24,582 nucleotides of DNA from an uncultured Ruminococcus sp. Its GTDB lineage: Bacteria > Bacillota > Clostridia > Oscillospirales > Ruminococcaceae. The stretch lies in NCBI GenBank assembly GCA_937926145.1, contig CALANW010000071.1, positions 1-24,582 of the forward strand. The letters are read 5' to 3'. The notes beneath the pieces were generated by a model. It had not been told where the DNA came from. It saw only the letters and a list, made by a program, of their open reading frames with translations, and made no database searches. The position numbers and the translations under genes were made by a program. Below are positions 15,766 through 23,591 of this stretch, one piece after another; the first letter of the stretch is position 1; the number at the start of each line of letters is the position of its first letter.

Positions 15766-17213
15766 TGAAGTCGAAGATAAAATTTATCATTATTGCGGCA
15801 GTTATCCTGCTCGCTCTCGGCGGAGTTACAGCGTTCCTTATGCTTACCTCGCCTGCCGAGGAATATGAGGACGAGGAAGAGACCGTCGTAGAATCAAGCC
15901 TTATCTATGACAAAGACCCTGCCGATATTGAAATTCTCGAAATTACAAATGAGTATGGTTCTTACAAGATAAACAGAGTGACCGGCGGCGACTACAGTAT
16001 GTGGACTATCGTTGACTACATCTTAGCACCGATAAGCGACACATTCATCAACAACGCTCTCAACGGCGCAGGTACACTCACCGCACAGAAAACCGTTATG
16101 GAAAATGCCGAGGATATGTCTATCTACGGCTTGGACGAACCGTCTGCGGAATATACAGTCACCTTTGACGACTCGGCAAAGACGACCTACACCGTCAAGA
16201 TCGGCGATAAAGTCCCTGCTTCGTCCGTTTACAGCTATATGAGCATCGGCGATGAAAACACGGTCTATACCGTAAAGGACAGCGATGTTTCATTCGCAAA
16301 GGCAAACTCGCGCGACTGCGTAAACAAGGTCGTTTTCACACAGAAAACAGCTGAGGACGAAAATGACACGACCGATTATTCGCTCGTGAATAAGCTCACT
16401 ATCAGCAGAAAAGACCTCGATTACGATATCGTTATCGATTATGATACACGTCTTGACGATGAGAACATTATGGTTTCAAACTCGTCCAACTATCGCATGA
16501 CAGAACCTGTTGTCCTCGATATCAACCCCGATAAGGGCACGGACGTTATGAGCGGAATGTTCGGACTGACAGCTTCCGACTTTGCAGCTATCCGCCCCGA
16601 GGAGGACGACCTTGCACAGTACGGACTTGACGACCCTCAGCTCTTTGTAACAGCTGACACAAAGAGCGGTGAGTTCACGCTGAAGATAGGCAATAAGGCT
16701 GAAAACGGCGGCTACTACGGTATGGCTTGCGACATCAATATGGTGTATATTTTCGATGAATCGACCCTCCCGTGGCTCACAGTTATGCCGCTCGATATCA
16801 CAACAACAATGATAACGAGCCATTATATCTACGGCATCGATTCTATCAGCATCAAGGCTGACGGCGTCGACGCGAAGTTCGATATCAAGGGTTCGGGCGC
16901 AGATGATTTTGCAGTTGAATCGGACGGAAAAGAGCTTGATGCAGACGCTTTCAAGACGCTCTATCAGTTCATTCTCCGTGCGCCGTCAGAGCAGCTCTAC
17001 TTCGATGAAGTGAGCGGAACTCCTGCGGCAACTATCGAAATTCTTGCAGAGGACGGCGATGACACTATCGAGTTCTACAACATCGGCGACCGCCGCACGG
17101 TCATCGTTCTCAACGGAAAGCCAAGCTTCACCTGTAAGACCGCTTATGTTGAAAGACTTGCCCAGAATGTTCAGAAATACCTGAACGGGGAAGAGATCAT
17201 CACAAGCTGGTAA
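15765..17213 (+). CDS. DUF4340-type membrane-anchored protein
   Basis: This 482-residue protein has one N-terminal membrane helix (about 6-27) that acts as an uncleaved anchor, followed by an extracytoplasmic region. I see no lipobox. DUF4340 proteins commonly follow GldG-like genes and are thought to work with this ABC system, but no activity is established. The body holds two related units: each has YGLD followed by an acidic residue and Pro, then a KIGxK strand (YGLDEP...VKIGDK and YGLDDP...LKIGNK). This suggests an internal duplication. It starts within the stop of the GldG-like gene and is the last gene before the hairpin at 17228-17253. Confidence 0.82.
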   Translation: MKSKIKFIIIAAVILLALGGVTAFLMLTSPAEEYEDEEETVVESSLIYDKDPADIEILEITNEYGSYKINRVTGGDYSMWTIVDYILAPISDTFINNALNGAGTLTAQKTVMENAEDMSIYGLDEPSAEYTVTFDDSAKTTYTVKIGDKVPASSVYSYMSIGDENTVYTVKDSDVSFAKANSRDCVNKVVFTQKTAEDENDTTDYSLVNKLTISRKDLDYDIVIDYDTRLDDENIMVSNSSNYRMTEPVVLDINPDKGTDVMSGMFGLTASDFAAIRPEEDDLAQYGLDDPQLFVTADTKSGEFTLKIGNKAENGGYYGMACDINMVYIFDESTLPWLTVMPLDITTTMITSHYIYGIDSISIKADGVDAKFDIKGSGADDFAVESDGKELDADAFKTLYQFILRAPSEQLYFDEVSGTPAATIEILAEDGDDTIEFYNIGDRRTVIVLNGKPSFTCKTAYVERLAQNVQKYLNGEEIITSW

Positions 17214-17227
17214 TTTTTACGAAACAG

Positions 17228-17253
17228 GCTGCGCAGACTGGTTGCTGCGCAGC
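17228..17253 (+). terminator. Terminator of the Gld-like ABC operon
   Basis: GCTGCGCAG (17228-17236) pairs perfectly with CTGCGCAGC (17245-17253) over an 8-nt loop. ATTTCCGCTTTTT follows, so the T-rich tract is interrupted. It lies 14 bp after the DUF4340 stop codon. Confidence 0.7.
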
Positions 17254-17298
17254 ATTTCCGCTTTTTGCAAATTTTCTATATTTTTTTAATATTAGCTA

Positions 17299-17327
17299 TT
17301 GATTTTATTAATATTGTATGGTATAAT
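17299..17327 (+). promoter_or_regulatory. Extended -10 promoter for the 95-residue protein
   Basis: TTGATT (17299-17304) and TATAAT (17322-17327) have a 17-bp spacer, and TGG just before the -10 adds an extended -10 motif. Expected start is near 17334, giving a leader of about 90 nt before the ATG at 17424. Confidence 0.8.
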
Positions 17328-17423
17328 AAGTAATAGTTAAACGTTTTAGATAAGCTGAGGTTTTCATCTATGAAAATCAAAGCGATTTTATGGACATTTC
17401 AGTTACACAAAGGAGGATCAACA

Positions 17424-17711
17424 ATGGCTGAAAAGAAAGAATTCCTGTCCTATAAAGGACTCCCTCTTGTGAGAAAAGACAACACGATTTACTATGGAAA
17501 TATGTATGACGATTACGTTGTTATGATGGATATTAAGGACAAAGAAAAGGTCGGCGATCTCGAAGTTGCAAAGAAGATCACGGTCTATAAAATGGCTACC
17601 GACGAAAAGCTCAGTCCTATAGAAGCTATCGTTAAAAAGAGCGAAAAGAACAGCCTTTATGAAGCACTTGACATTGCCTATATTTGGCTTTCAAGAGCAT
17701 CGGCTGAATAA
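17424..17711 (+). CDS. Small conserved-looking protein of unknown function (95 aa)
   Basis: I do not recognise a named family. The 95-residue protein is soluble, charged (many Lys and Glu) and has no signal peptide, membrane helix or Cys. Its sequence reads as one compact domain: GLPLVRKDNTIYYGNMYDDYVVMMDI followed by KVGDLEVAKKITVYKM and a C-terminal helix with LYEALDIAYIWLSRA. I recall similar small proteins in other Clostridia, but cannot verify this here. AAAGGAGG upstream of the ATG at 17424 sets the start; an in-frame ATG at 17370 has no such site. It is a single-gene unit with a strong extended -10 promoter and a strong terminator, which suggests high independent expression. Confidence 0.82.
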   Translation: MAEKKEFLSYKGLPLVRKDNTIYYGNMYDDYVVMMDIKDKEKVGDLEVAKKITVYKMATDEKLSPIEAIVKKSEKNSLYEALDIAYIWLSRASAE

Positions 17712-17735
17712 TTATCCAATTATCCATATCAATTT

Positions 17736-17768
17736 GACCGCTTTCCGATGAGAAGGCGGTCTTTTTTT
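17736..17768 (+). terminator. Rho-independent terminator after the 95-residue protein
   Basis: GACCGCTTTC (17736-17745) pairs with GAAGGCGGTC (17752-17761), one T-G pair included, over a 6-nt loop. Seven T residues follow directly. Confidence 0.92.
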
Positions 17769-17820
17769 GTCACATTTGCTGTAATATTAACAATTAGTTA
17801 ACGAATTTTGCCGAATATTG

Positions 17821-17848
17821 TGATATTATAAAGTAAGGTGTTACTTTA
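17821..17848 (+). promoter_or_regulatory. Possible extended -10 promoter with overlapping inverted repeat
   Basis: TGA-TATTAT (17821-17829) resembles an extended -10 with no clear -35. Immediately downstream TAAAGTAA (17829-17836) and TTACTTTA (17841-17848) form a perfect 8-bp inverted repeat around GGTG. If the promoter call is right the repeat covers the start site, as an operator would. It could equally be a 5' RNA hairpin. Confidence 0.35.
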
Positions 17849-17915
17849 ATATTTGATACAAAAAATTGGCGGAATTAGACCGATAGGCAAAAATATTTGA
17901 AAGGAAGGACTGCGA

Positions 17916-19856
17916 ATGAGCAGATCGGCGAAAAAAGAGATAAAGATCGCTGTTGTTTCGGGCGATACGGACAGCACCTACACAGGCCCGCTTCTTACAA
18001 TGCTTTGCACAAAATTCAATGAACTGGGATATCATATCCTATGGTTTCATACGACCTCAATTGAGGGAATCCTTGGAACTCCTCACGAAGTCGGCGAGAA
18101 CAACATCTATAACCTTATAAATTACAATGATATCGATGCAATGATAATGCTCACGCTGACGATAAAAAGCGACAGCATAAAGAAAAGCATCGCGAAAAAA
18201 GCGCTGCATCACTGCGTCCCGATAATTTCGCTCGATGAAAATGTTGACGGAGCTTATAATCTTACTTTCGATTATAATGAAAGCCTGCGCGCGATAATCG
18301 AACACGTTATCGAAGTTCACGGCAGGAAAAAGCTCGCATTTATGCGCGGCGACAGGGACAACGGCGTTTCCGACCAGCGAGAGGATATTTTCCGCGAAAC
18401 GCTGAAAAAATACGGACTTCCCATTGATGAATCGTTTTTCGGCACGGGTTATTTCTGGCACGAAGCCGCCGAAGCTGTTTTTGAAAAATGGTATAATGAC
18501 GGAAACGTTCCCGATGCTGTAATATGCGCTAACGATTCAATGGCGCTCGGCGTTTGCCGAAAAGCTGCGCAGCTCGGATTTTCAATACCCGAAGATCTTA
18601 TCGTAACGGGCGTTGACGGAATTCCCGAAGCTATGAGCTATGTTCCGTCACTGACGACCGCACGAACCAATATGAGTATGGCGGCTGATCGCATTACAGA
18701 TGTTTTGCATAAGATACTGAGCGGAAAGATATCACTTGTCGGAGCGGACACGATAAAGGCGGAGCGATTTTTCTCCCAGTCCTGCGGCTGCAAGCCGATA
18801 TCAGCTCCAAAAGAGCTTAACGACAATATGCATATGCTCTATGACGATGTGAACCGCTTCAAATACTATGCAAAGTTCATCATAACAACAGCCGATGCAG
18901 TAAAAATAGACTCCGATTTTGCCGCAACTGTGAGAAAAATGGACGTTTTTCTCCAAAAAATATGGACAAAACATTCATGGATGTGTATATGCGATGATTT
19001 TTATTCCGAGATAAAGGACAGTGACGACCCGAACCGAGATTACAGCTTTTACAGAACGAACGGCTATTCGTCAAAGATCGGCTATGGCATAGAGTATGAT
19101 TTTCAGACGCAAAAATCGGCATTGATGCCCGTTTTTGACACAGCGGAGCTTATCCCAGAGCTGAATACCGTTCTTCGCACCTGCCCGAATATAATGTTCC
19201 AGCCGATACATTTTCAGGATAAATCCATTGGATACCTCGCGGTAGAATTCACGCAGTGCCACGGAAATTACAATGTTACAAATACATACGACTGTGGAGT
19301 TATCGGACTTGTGCTGGAGAATGCAAGGGTCCAGGCAACGCTCCACTCGTTCCTTGATAAGCTTGAGGATATGTATATCCGCGATCCGCTGACAACGCTT
19401 CTTAACAGACGCGGCTTCTTCAAATTTGCTCAGAAAGCGTTCGAGGACAGCTGCGAAAAGGGCAGGGAGTTCATAATGATCTCAATCGACCTTGATAAGC
19501 TCAAAACCATAAATGATACTTACGGTCACGATGACGGCGACTTTGCAATAAAGTCAATGGCGAAAGCGATATATGAAGCCGCCGAGGGCAGACTTTTCAC
19601 GGCACGATTCGGCGGAGATGAATATGTTGCAGCAGGCATCTCGCCGCACGAAAATTTTGACAAGGAGTATCTTGCAAAGCTTGACGAATGTCTTGACAGG
19701 ATAAACGCATCATCGGGCAAGCCGTATGAAGTCCGCGGAAGCATCGGTGTATACAAAGCCGTTCCGACCGAAGCCGATGGAATGGACGTTTTCATAAAAG
19801 AAGCCGACCACCTTATGTATGAGGACAAGAAAAGGAAAAAGGCGGAAAGAACCTAA
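17916..19856 (+). CDS. Cytoplasmic LacI/PBP-like sensor fused to a GGDEF domain (candidate diguanylate cyclase)
   Basis: Residues 8-290 of this 646-residue protein resemble the ligand-binding domain of LacI-type regulators: IAVVSGDTDS near the start, a RKKLAFMRGDRDNGVSDQRE segment, VPDAVICANDSMALGV and a VTGVDGIPEAM block. The DNA-binding helix-turn-helix and any signal peptide are absent, so it should sense a cytoplasmic ligand, perhaps a sugar. An SCGC motif (289-292) ends the sensor, as in other sensor proteins of this kind. Residues 300-475 form a GAF-like or coiled connector. The GGDEF domain (about 485-640) has DPLTTLLNRRGF, DLDKLKTINDTYGHDDGD and the active-site GGDEY (566-570). The position for an inhibitory RxxD site reads EGRL, so product feedback is unlikely. 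AAAGGAAGG precedes the ATG. It would make c-di-GMP from two GTP. Confidence 0.87.
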   Translation: MSRSAKKEIKIAVVSGDTDSTYTGPLLTMLCTKFNELGYHILWFHTTSIEGILGTPHEVGENNIYNLINYNDIDAMIMLTLTIKSDSIKKSIAKKALHHCVPIISLDENVDGAYNLTFDYNESLRAIIEHVIEVHGRKKLAFMRGDRDNGVSDQREDIFRETLKKYGLPIDESFFGTGYFWHEAAEAVFEKWYNDGNVPDAVICANDSMALGVCRKAAQLGFSIPEDLIVTGVDGIPEAMSYVPSLTTARTNMSMAADRITDVLHKILSGKISLVGADTIKAERFFSQSCGCKPISAPKELNDNMHMLYDDVNRFKYYAKFIITTADAVKIDSDFAATVRKMDVFLQKIWTKHSWMCICDDFYSEIKDSDDPNRDYSFYRTNGYSSKIGYGIEYDFQTQKSALMPVFDTAELIPELNTVLRTCPNIMFQPIHFQDKSIGYLAVEFTQCHGNYNVTNTYDCGVIGLVLENARVQATLHSFLDKLEDMYIRDPLTTLLNRRGFFKFAQKAFEDSCEKGREFIMISIDLDKLKTINDTYGHDDGDFAIKSMAKAIYEAAEGRLFTARFGGDEYVAAGISPHENFDKEYLAKLDECLDRINASSGKPYEVRGSIGVYKAVPTEADGMDVFIKEADHLMYEDKKRKKAERT

Positions 19857-19916
19857 TTAAATGCGGAATTCGGAATTATTTTAGTTTCGCAAATTTGCGG
19901 CAAAAACCAAAATCCC

Positions 19917-20006
19917 GTAGGGGCGGATTCTATATCCGTCCAACTGATTCGCCTAATTTGAGCGCAAAAACGGACACAAAAATTGTAGGGGACGGGTTGC
20001 CCGTTC
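19917..20006. repeat. Two GTAGGGG-headed palindromic repeats (REP-like)
   Basis: Two copies lie 68 bp apart. Copy 1 (19917-19941) is GTAGGGG leading into an 8-bp stem, 19921-19928 with 19934-19941. Copy 2 (19985-20006) is GTAGGGG leading into a 7-bp stem, 19990-19996 with 20000-20006. The head is identical while the stem sequence differs, with complementary changes that keep pairing. A-rich sequence precedes both. This is the pattern of small interspersed palindromic repeats, and no coding frame is present. Confidence 0.6.
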
Positions 20007-20028
20007 TGTGCCTATAATACAAACGAAC

Positions 20029-20069
20029 AGACCTGTTTTCATTGGAATTTTTCCTTTGAAAACAGGTCT
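20029..20069. terminator. Bidirectional hairpin terminator between convergent units
   Basis: AGACCTGTTTTCA (20029-20041) pairs perfectly with TGAAAACAGGTCT (20057-20069). The 15-nt interior can itself pair GGAA with TTCC. Downstream on the plus strand is TTGTTTGTGTT. It lies between the GGDEF gene and the minus-strand transglutaminase-like gene, so it can end transcripts from both sides. The rest of the 231-bp spacer holds the GTAGGGG repeats and a CGCAAATTTGCG palindrome (19888-19899), and no gene. Confidence 0.75.
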
Positions 20070-20087
20070 TGTTTGTGTTACAAAATA

Positions 20088-22349
20088 TTACGCCTTAGAT
20101 TTGTTTTTCCGCTTAATATTTTTTACTATCAAATTGTATTCTTCCAATGCCTTGTCTGCGGCTTCTTTTGTGATTATCTGTCCACCGTAGCAGGCTTGTT
20201 CAAACGGTGTGATTATTTCTTCCGCATTTCTGTTCGTTTTTTCGGCTATGAATTCCGAAAGCTGCTTCGGTGTGAGCGTTTTTGTTTCCGTTTTGAAGCG
20301 CTTGGAGAGCTTTGACGAAAGTCGGTTGTAAAGCATTATCACCGCTTTGCTTCCGTCCGAATGTTTTACGCGGAGAACGAACAGCTTTTCGTTTATTGTC
20401 GGCATAAGAAGTGCGAGTACAAGGAGCAAAATGCCGATGACAACGACGGTCACACTTGTGACAAATACCGTGAGGTAGTCCGTTCCGCCGTTTTCGTTAT
20501 TGCCGCCTGCGCCTGAGCCTGTGCTGTTTCCCGAAACGGTCGGTTCGTATATCGTCCAGCCTGCGCCTGCGATGTAGACTTCGGGGAAAGCGTGGGCGTT
20601 TTCGGTCGAGATGTTGTAAACGCCTACGGTCTGAATTTCGCCGCTGTTGAAGCCCTCGACATAGTGTACGTTCAGACCAGCGGCTTTGGCGAGCAGGCAG
20701 AACGCTGTTGCAAAATCGGAGCAAGTTCCCCTGCGGCTCTCGTTCACGAAAAACTCCGGAGTATCTTTGTCTGTCGGCGCTCTGTAACCGAGGTCGTATG
20801 AGAAGCTGCCGTCGTTGAAGAATGCCTCGATAGCTTCGGCTTTTTCGTAGTCGTAGGTCAAACCTTCGGTGATGCTTGCGGAAAGAGTGCGCATTTCCTC
20901 GGAAATATCGTACTGCTCAAAGCCAGCAAAGCTTGATGGAAGATCGGAAAATTCATTATTGTATTCACGCAGAAATGCAAAGACCGTACTGTAGCTGTCA
21001 TCGCTTAGTCCGCAGTTTATCATATCAATAAGAAGTTCATAGAAATCCTCTGCGCTCATATTGCAAAGCCCCGACTCGATATAACCGCTCGAATAGGCAG
21101 CGTTCCTGCCGTAAAAGTCAACGGAATATTCCTCGTTTGGGCGCAGGAATGCGTTGTTCACAGTAGTGTCGGTCATAATTTCGCCGAGGTCGGTGCGCCT
21201 TGTTGACGTTACATCGCTTCGTCCGTACAAAGAGGTGTCGATCGTTCTCTCGGGAGCAAGCAGGTAGACTGACGGATAATTTATCGGCTTTATATAGGCT
21301 GTATGAACGGTTTCTTCAACGGCTGCAAAACGGTCAAGCATTTTTTTGTCGATGTCCTCGGGGAGAAGCTGCCCGCCCTTATCAAGATATTCAAGATATG
21401 CGTTTGCAAGCTTTGAAAGGCTTCGTTCCTTGGCTTCGTTCTGCCAGTTGAAGCGGCACATTCTGCTCGGGACGGCTGTTTTCGAGAACCACCAGCGGTT
21501 CTCGCTGTCGTAGCTGTCATAGACTTGGACTTTGTAGTATTCGGGCGTGTCAACATTGACAACGAAAAGGTCGCGTTTTTCCATCTGATTGTAAAGGTCA
21601 GCATTGCCCGAGTGTTCGGTGTAGCTGCCATCAATACTGCCGTAGCTTCCGCTGAACGAAAAGTAGGAGCTGAACTGCTCGAATTTTTCGTAGTAAGGCG
21701 TTTCCTGCGGCTTCGGGATAATAAGCGCAATGAGAAGCGCAGCAACGGCGAAGTCGGTATAACCCGTCAAGGCGGCGGCTTTTCCGTGGTTTGGAATAGC
21801 CTTGCCCGAGGTTTTGTAGTGATAAAGATAAATCAGAACATCAACTGCGGCGAGTGCGGCGGCATAAAATATCGGCACGGGCTGAGAAGCCTTGATGAAA
21901 ACCGCGCACGGTATCATCGCGAGCAGCGTCAGTATTGAAACTCGGTAGATAAGGTGCGTGAAATAATACACTGCCGAGCTGATGAAAAACGTGAAGAACA
22001 GCATCAGCGAGAGCATATACGCGGCGTTCGTTTCGATAGTCGCAGCACCCGTCATAAACCATTCGATGAATTCTATCCTGCTCGGCGCGAAAGCCATAAC
22101 AAAATCTATCGCGGCGAAGATAACAGCCATTATCCCTGCATAAACGAAAAAACCAAGCTTTTTATGCTTTGAGATAAAGTCGAGCGCCGCAAAGAAAACG
22201 ATCGTAAGTCCTGCCGAGAGCAGACCGTATATGTTGATATAAGTTTTTAGGTAAAGATAGGCGAGTGCAGAGCAAATTATCTGCACAAAAATGAACGGCA
22301 GAGCCTTTTTTGCCGCATTTTCCCGTGAGAAAAATTTTATATCTTCCAA
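20088..22349 (-). CDS. Multi-pass membrane transglutaminase-like protein
   Basis: This 753-residue protein has about seven hydrophobic segments in residues 16-212, an extracytoplasmic region to about 624, another membrane helix (about 626-650) and a cytoplasmic C-terminal tail. The transglutaminase-like core shows RRGTCSDFATAF with Cys543 as nucleophile and NAHAFPEVY with His587. It ends in GWTIYEPT, where Glu602 takes the usual place of the catalytic Asp. Such proteins, partnered with MoxR and DUF58, are common; their reaction may be proteolysis or crosslinking of envelope proteins, and none is proven. The start is TTG at 22349 (CAA on the plus strand) with AAAGGAG just upstream. It is the last gene of a three-gene unit, 27 bp after the DUF58 gene. 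Confidence 0.88.
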   Translation of the reverse strand: MEDIKFFSRENAAKKALPFIFVQIICSALAYLYLKTYINIYGLLSAGLTIVFFAALDFISKHKKLGFFVYAGIMAVIFAAIDFVMAFAPSRIEFIEWFMTGAATIETNAAYMLSLMLFFTFFISSAVYYFTHLIYRVSILTLLAMIPCAVFIKASQPVPIFYAAALAAVDVLIYLYHYKTSGKAIPNHGKAAALTGYTDFAVAALLIALIIPKPQETPYYEKFEQFSSYFSFSGSYGSIDGSYTEHSGNADLYNQMEKRDLFVVNVDTPEYYKVQVYDSYDSENRWWFSKTAVPSRMCRFNWQNEAKERSLSKLANAYLEYLDKGGQLLPEDIDKKMLDRFAAVEETVHTAYIKPINYPSVYLLAPERTIDTSLYGRSDVTSTRRTDLGEIMTDTTVNNAFLRPNEEYSVDFYGRNAAYSSGYIESGLCNMSAEDFYELLIDMINCGLSDDSYSTVFAFLREYNNEFSDLPSSFAGFEQYDISEEMRTLSASITEGLTYDYEKAEAIEAFFNDGSFSYDLGYRAPTDKDTPEFFVNESRRGTCSDFATAFCLLAKAAGLNVHYVEGFNSGEIQTVGVYNISTENAHAFPEVYIAGAGWTIYEPTVSGNSTGSGAGGNNENGGTDYLTVFVTSVTVVVIGILLLVLALLMPTINEKLFVLRVKHSDGSKAVIMLYNRLSSKLSKRFKTETKTLTPKQLSEFIAEKTNRNAEEIITPFEQACYGGQIITKEAADKALEEYNLIVKNIKRKNKSKA

Positions 22350-22376
22350 ATCTGCCGCTCCTTTCTTTTAAAAAGA

Positions 22377-23579
22377 TTATTCGATAAAATCATCTGCAAT
22401 AAATTCAGTACCGTTTGTTTCGGTCGGTATATCGTGTGCTATCGCAGTGAATTTCAATCCGTAATTTTCGGCGGAGTCCATTTCAGCTTTGAGCAAGGCA
22501 TCTGCGCAGGGCGTGAAAAGCATCGCCGCGCCTATTTTTTCAGCATCGCAAAGCTCTTTTACGGGAAGTCGGGGTGATTTTTCGGGCGAAGAAAATTCAT
22601 ACCGTGCAAGCGCCGTCCGAAGCTCGGAAAGCCCCGATTCATCGTTGACCTCATGCGGCTCGAAGCCGTTTTCCATCCGAAACCATACAGAACTTTCAAA
22701 GCCAAGCTTCAGCAGAGCAGAACAAACTCCGAGTGAACCCTCGACCGAGCGTTCGCAAAGCCTGCGGTCAGTTCCGCCGCTGTCGATAACGATAGTCTGC
22801 TGCATAGCTTCGATCTCATCATCAAGACGGACGAAGTACGCGTCTTTTTTTGAGGAAAGCTTCCAGTTTATGCGCTTTATCGGGTCGCCCTCGGCATATT
22901 CGCGGTGGGTGAAGCCCGGCATTCCGCCGAACATACTGTAACTGTCGTTTTCCTTGGTGTCCTCGCTTTCGTCCGAGAAACGCATTGCGTCCGCAGCGGA
23001 GCGGATAAACGGACAGTCGGGCGAGATCTCGGGAATATCGGGGAAAACATAGACTTTTTCGCTGTTCGGGAGCGGTTTTACGCCGAAGCTTACAATGTTC
23101 ATAAAGTCGGAAACGGTTATCTTCGCTTCGCCGATATGAAGCGCGCCCCACATTGTCGGCTTTATCACAGCATCAAAGCTTGTGCTGCCCTTTGCGCTGA
23201 CGGCGGCGGAAAATTCGGTCGAATCGTAAACTGCGCCGTCCGTTTCGGCAAGGCTTATTTTTATATTTGAAATGGGCAAAAAGCTGTCATTCGTGAGCTT
23301 GATGTGAAGCTTCAATTCTTCGTTTTTGTAAACAAGAGTGCTGCCGAACGACATTTCTGCACGGATAAGCCCTTTTTTATACGAGATAAAGGTCATAAGC
23401 TGAACGATGAGCGAAAACACGAGCGCAGCCGCAAGGACGTAGAAGAATGTCCAGCCCGTCGGCGCTGACATATAAAGTGCGAAAACGAGGGAAAGTCCGA
23501 GCGCGATAATGTAGCCGAAGCACCGAACGATGAGCGCCGCTGCTCGGCTCTGCTTTTTTGGGGGACGCGTTTTTTTCAT
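22377..23579 (-). CDS. DUF58 domain membrane protein
   Basis: This 400-residue protein has two N-terminal membrane helices (about 13-38 and 43-66), a beta-rich middle (about 75-180) and the DUF58 signature REYAEGDPIKRINWKLS (226-242). The C-terminal part starting VIDSGG looks like a von Willebrand A-type fold, which is the usual view of DUF58. DUF58 proteins are thought to be partners or substrates of MoxR ATPases in assembly of membrane-associated complexes. GAGGGAC precedes the ATG. The gap to the upstream MoxR gene is 12 bp and to the downstream transglutaminase-like gene 27 bp, so they form one operon. Confidence 0.9.
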   Translation of the reverse strand: MKKTRPPKKQSRAAALIVRCFGYIIALGLSLVFALYMSAPTGWTFFYVLAAALVFSLIVQLMTFISYKKGLIRAEMSFGSTLVYKNEELKLHIKLTNDSFLPISNIKISLAETDGAVYDSTEFSAAVSAKGSTSFDAVIKPTMWGALHIGEAKITVSDFMNIVSFGVKPLPNSEKVYVFPDIPEISPDCPFIRSAADAMRFSDESEDTKENDSYSMFGGMPGFTHREYAEGDPIKRINWKLSSKKDAYFVRLDDEIEAMQQTIVIDSGGTDRRLCERSVEGSLGVCSALLKLGFESSVWFRMENGFEPHEVNDESGLSELRTALARYEFSSPEKSPRLPVKELCDAEKIGAAMLFTPCADALLKAEMDSAENYGLKFTAIAHDIPTETNGTEFIADDFIE

Positions 23580-23591
23580 GGCTTGTCCCTC

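Noticed and set aside
17370..17423. Longer N terminus for the 95-residue protein from the ATG at 17370
   Set aside because: No ribosome site precedes 17370, while AAAGGAGG stands right before the ATG at 17424 and would be inside the longer form.
19888..19899. CGCAAATTTGCG palindrome after the GGDEF gene
   Set aside because: It is a 12-bp self-complementary sequence with no loop, in an AT-rich spacer. It is too short to call an operator or terminator without conservation data.
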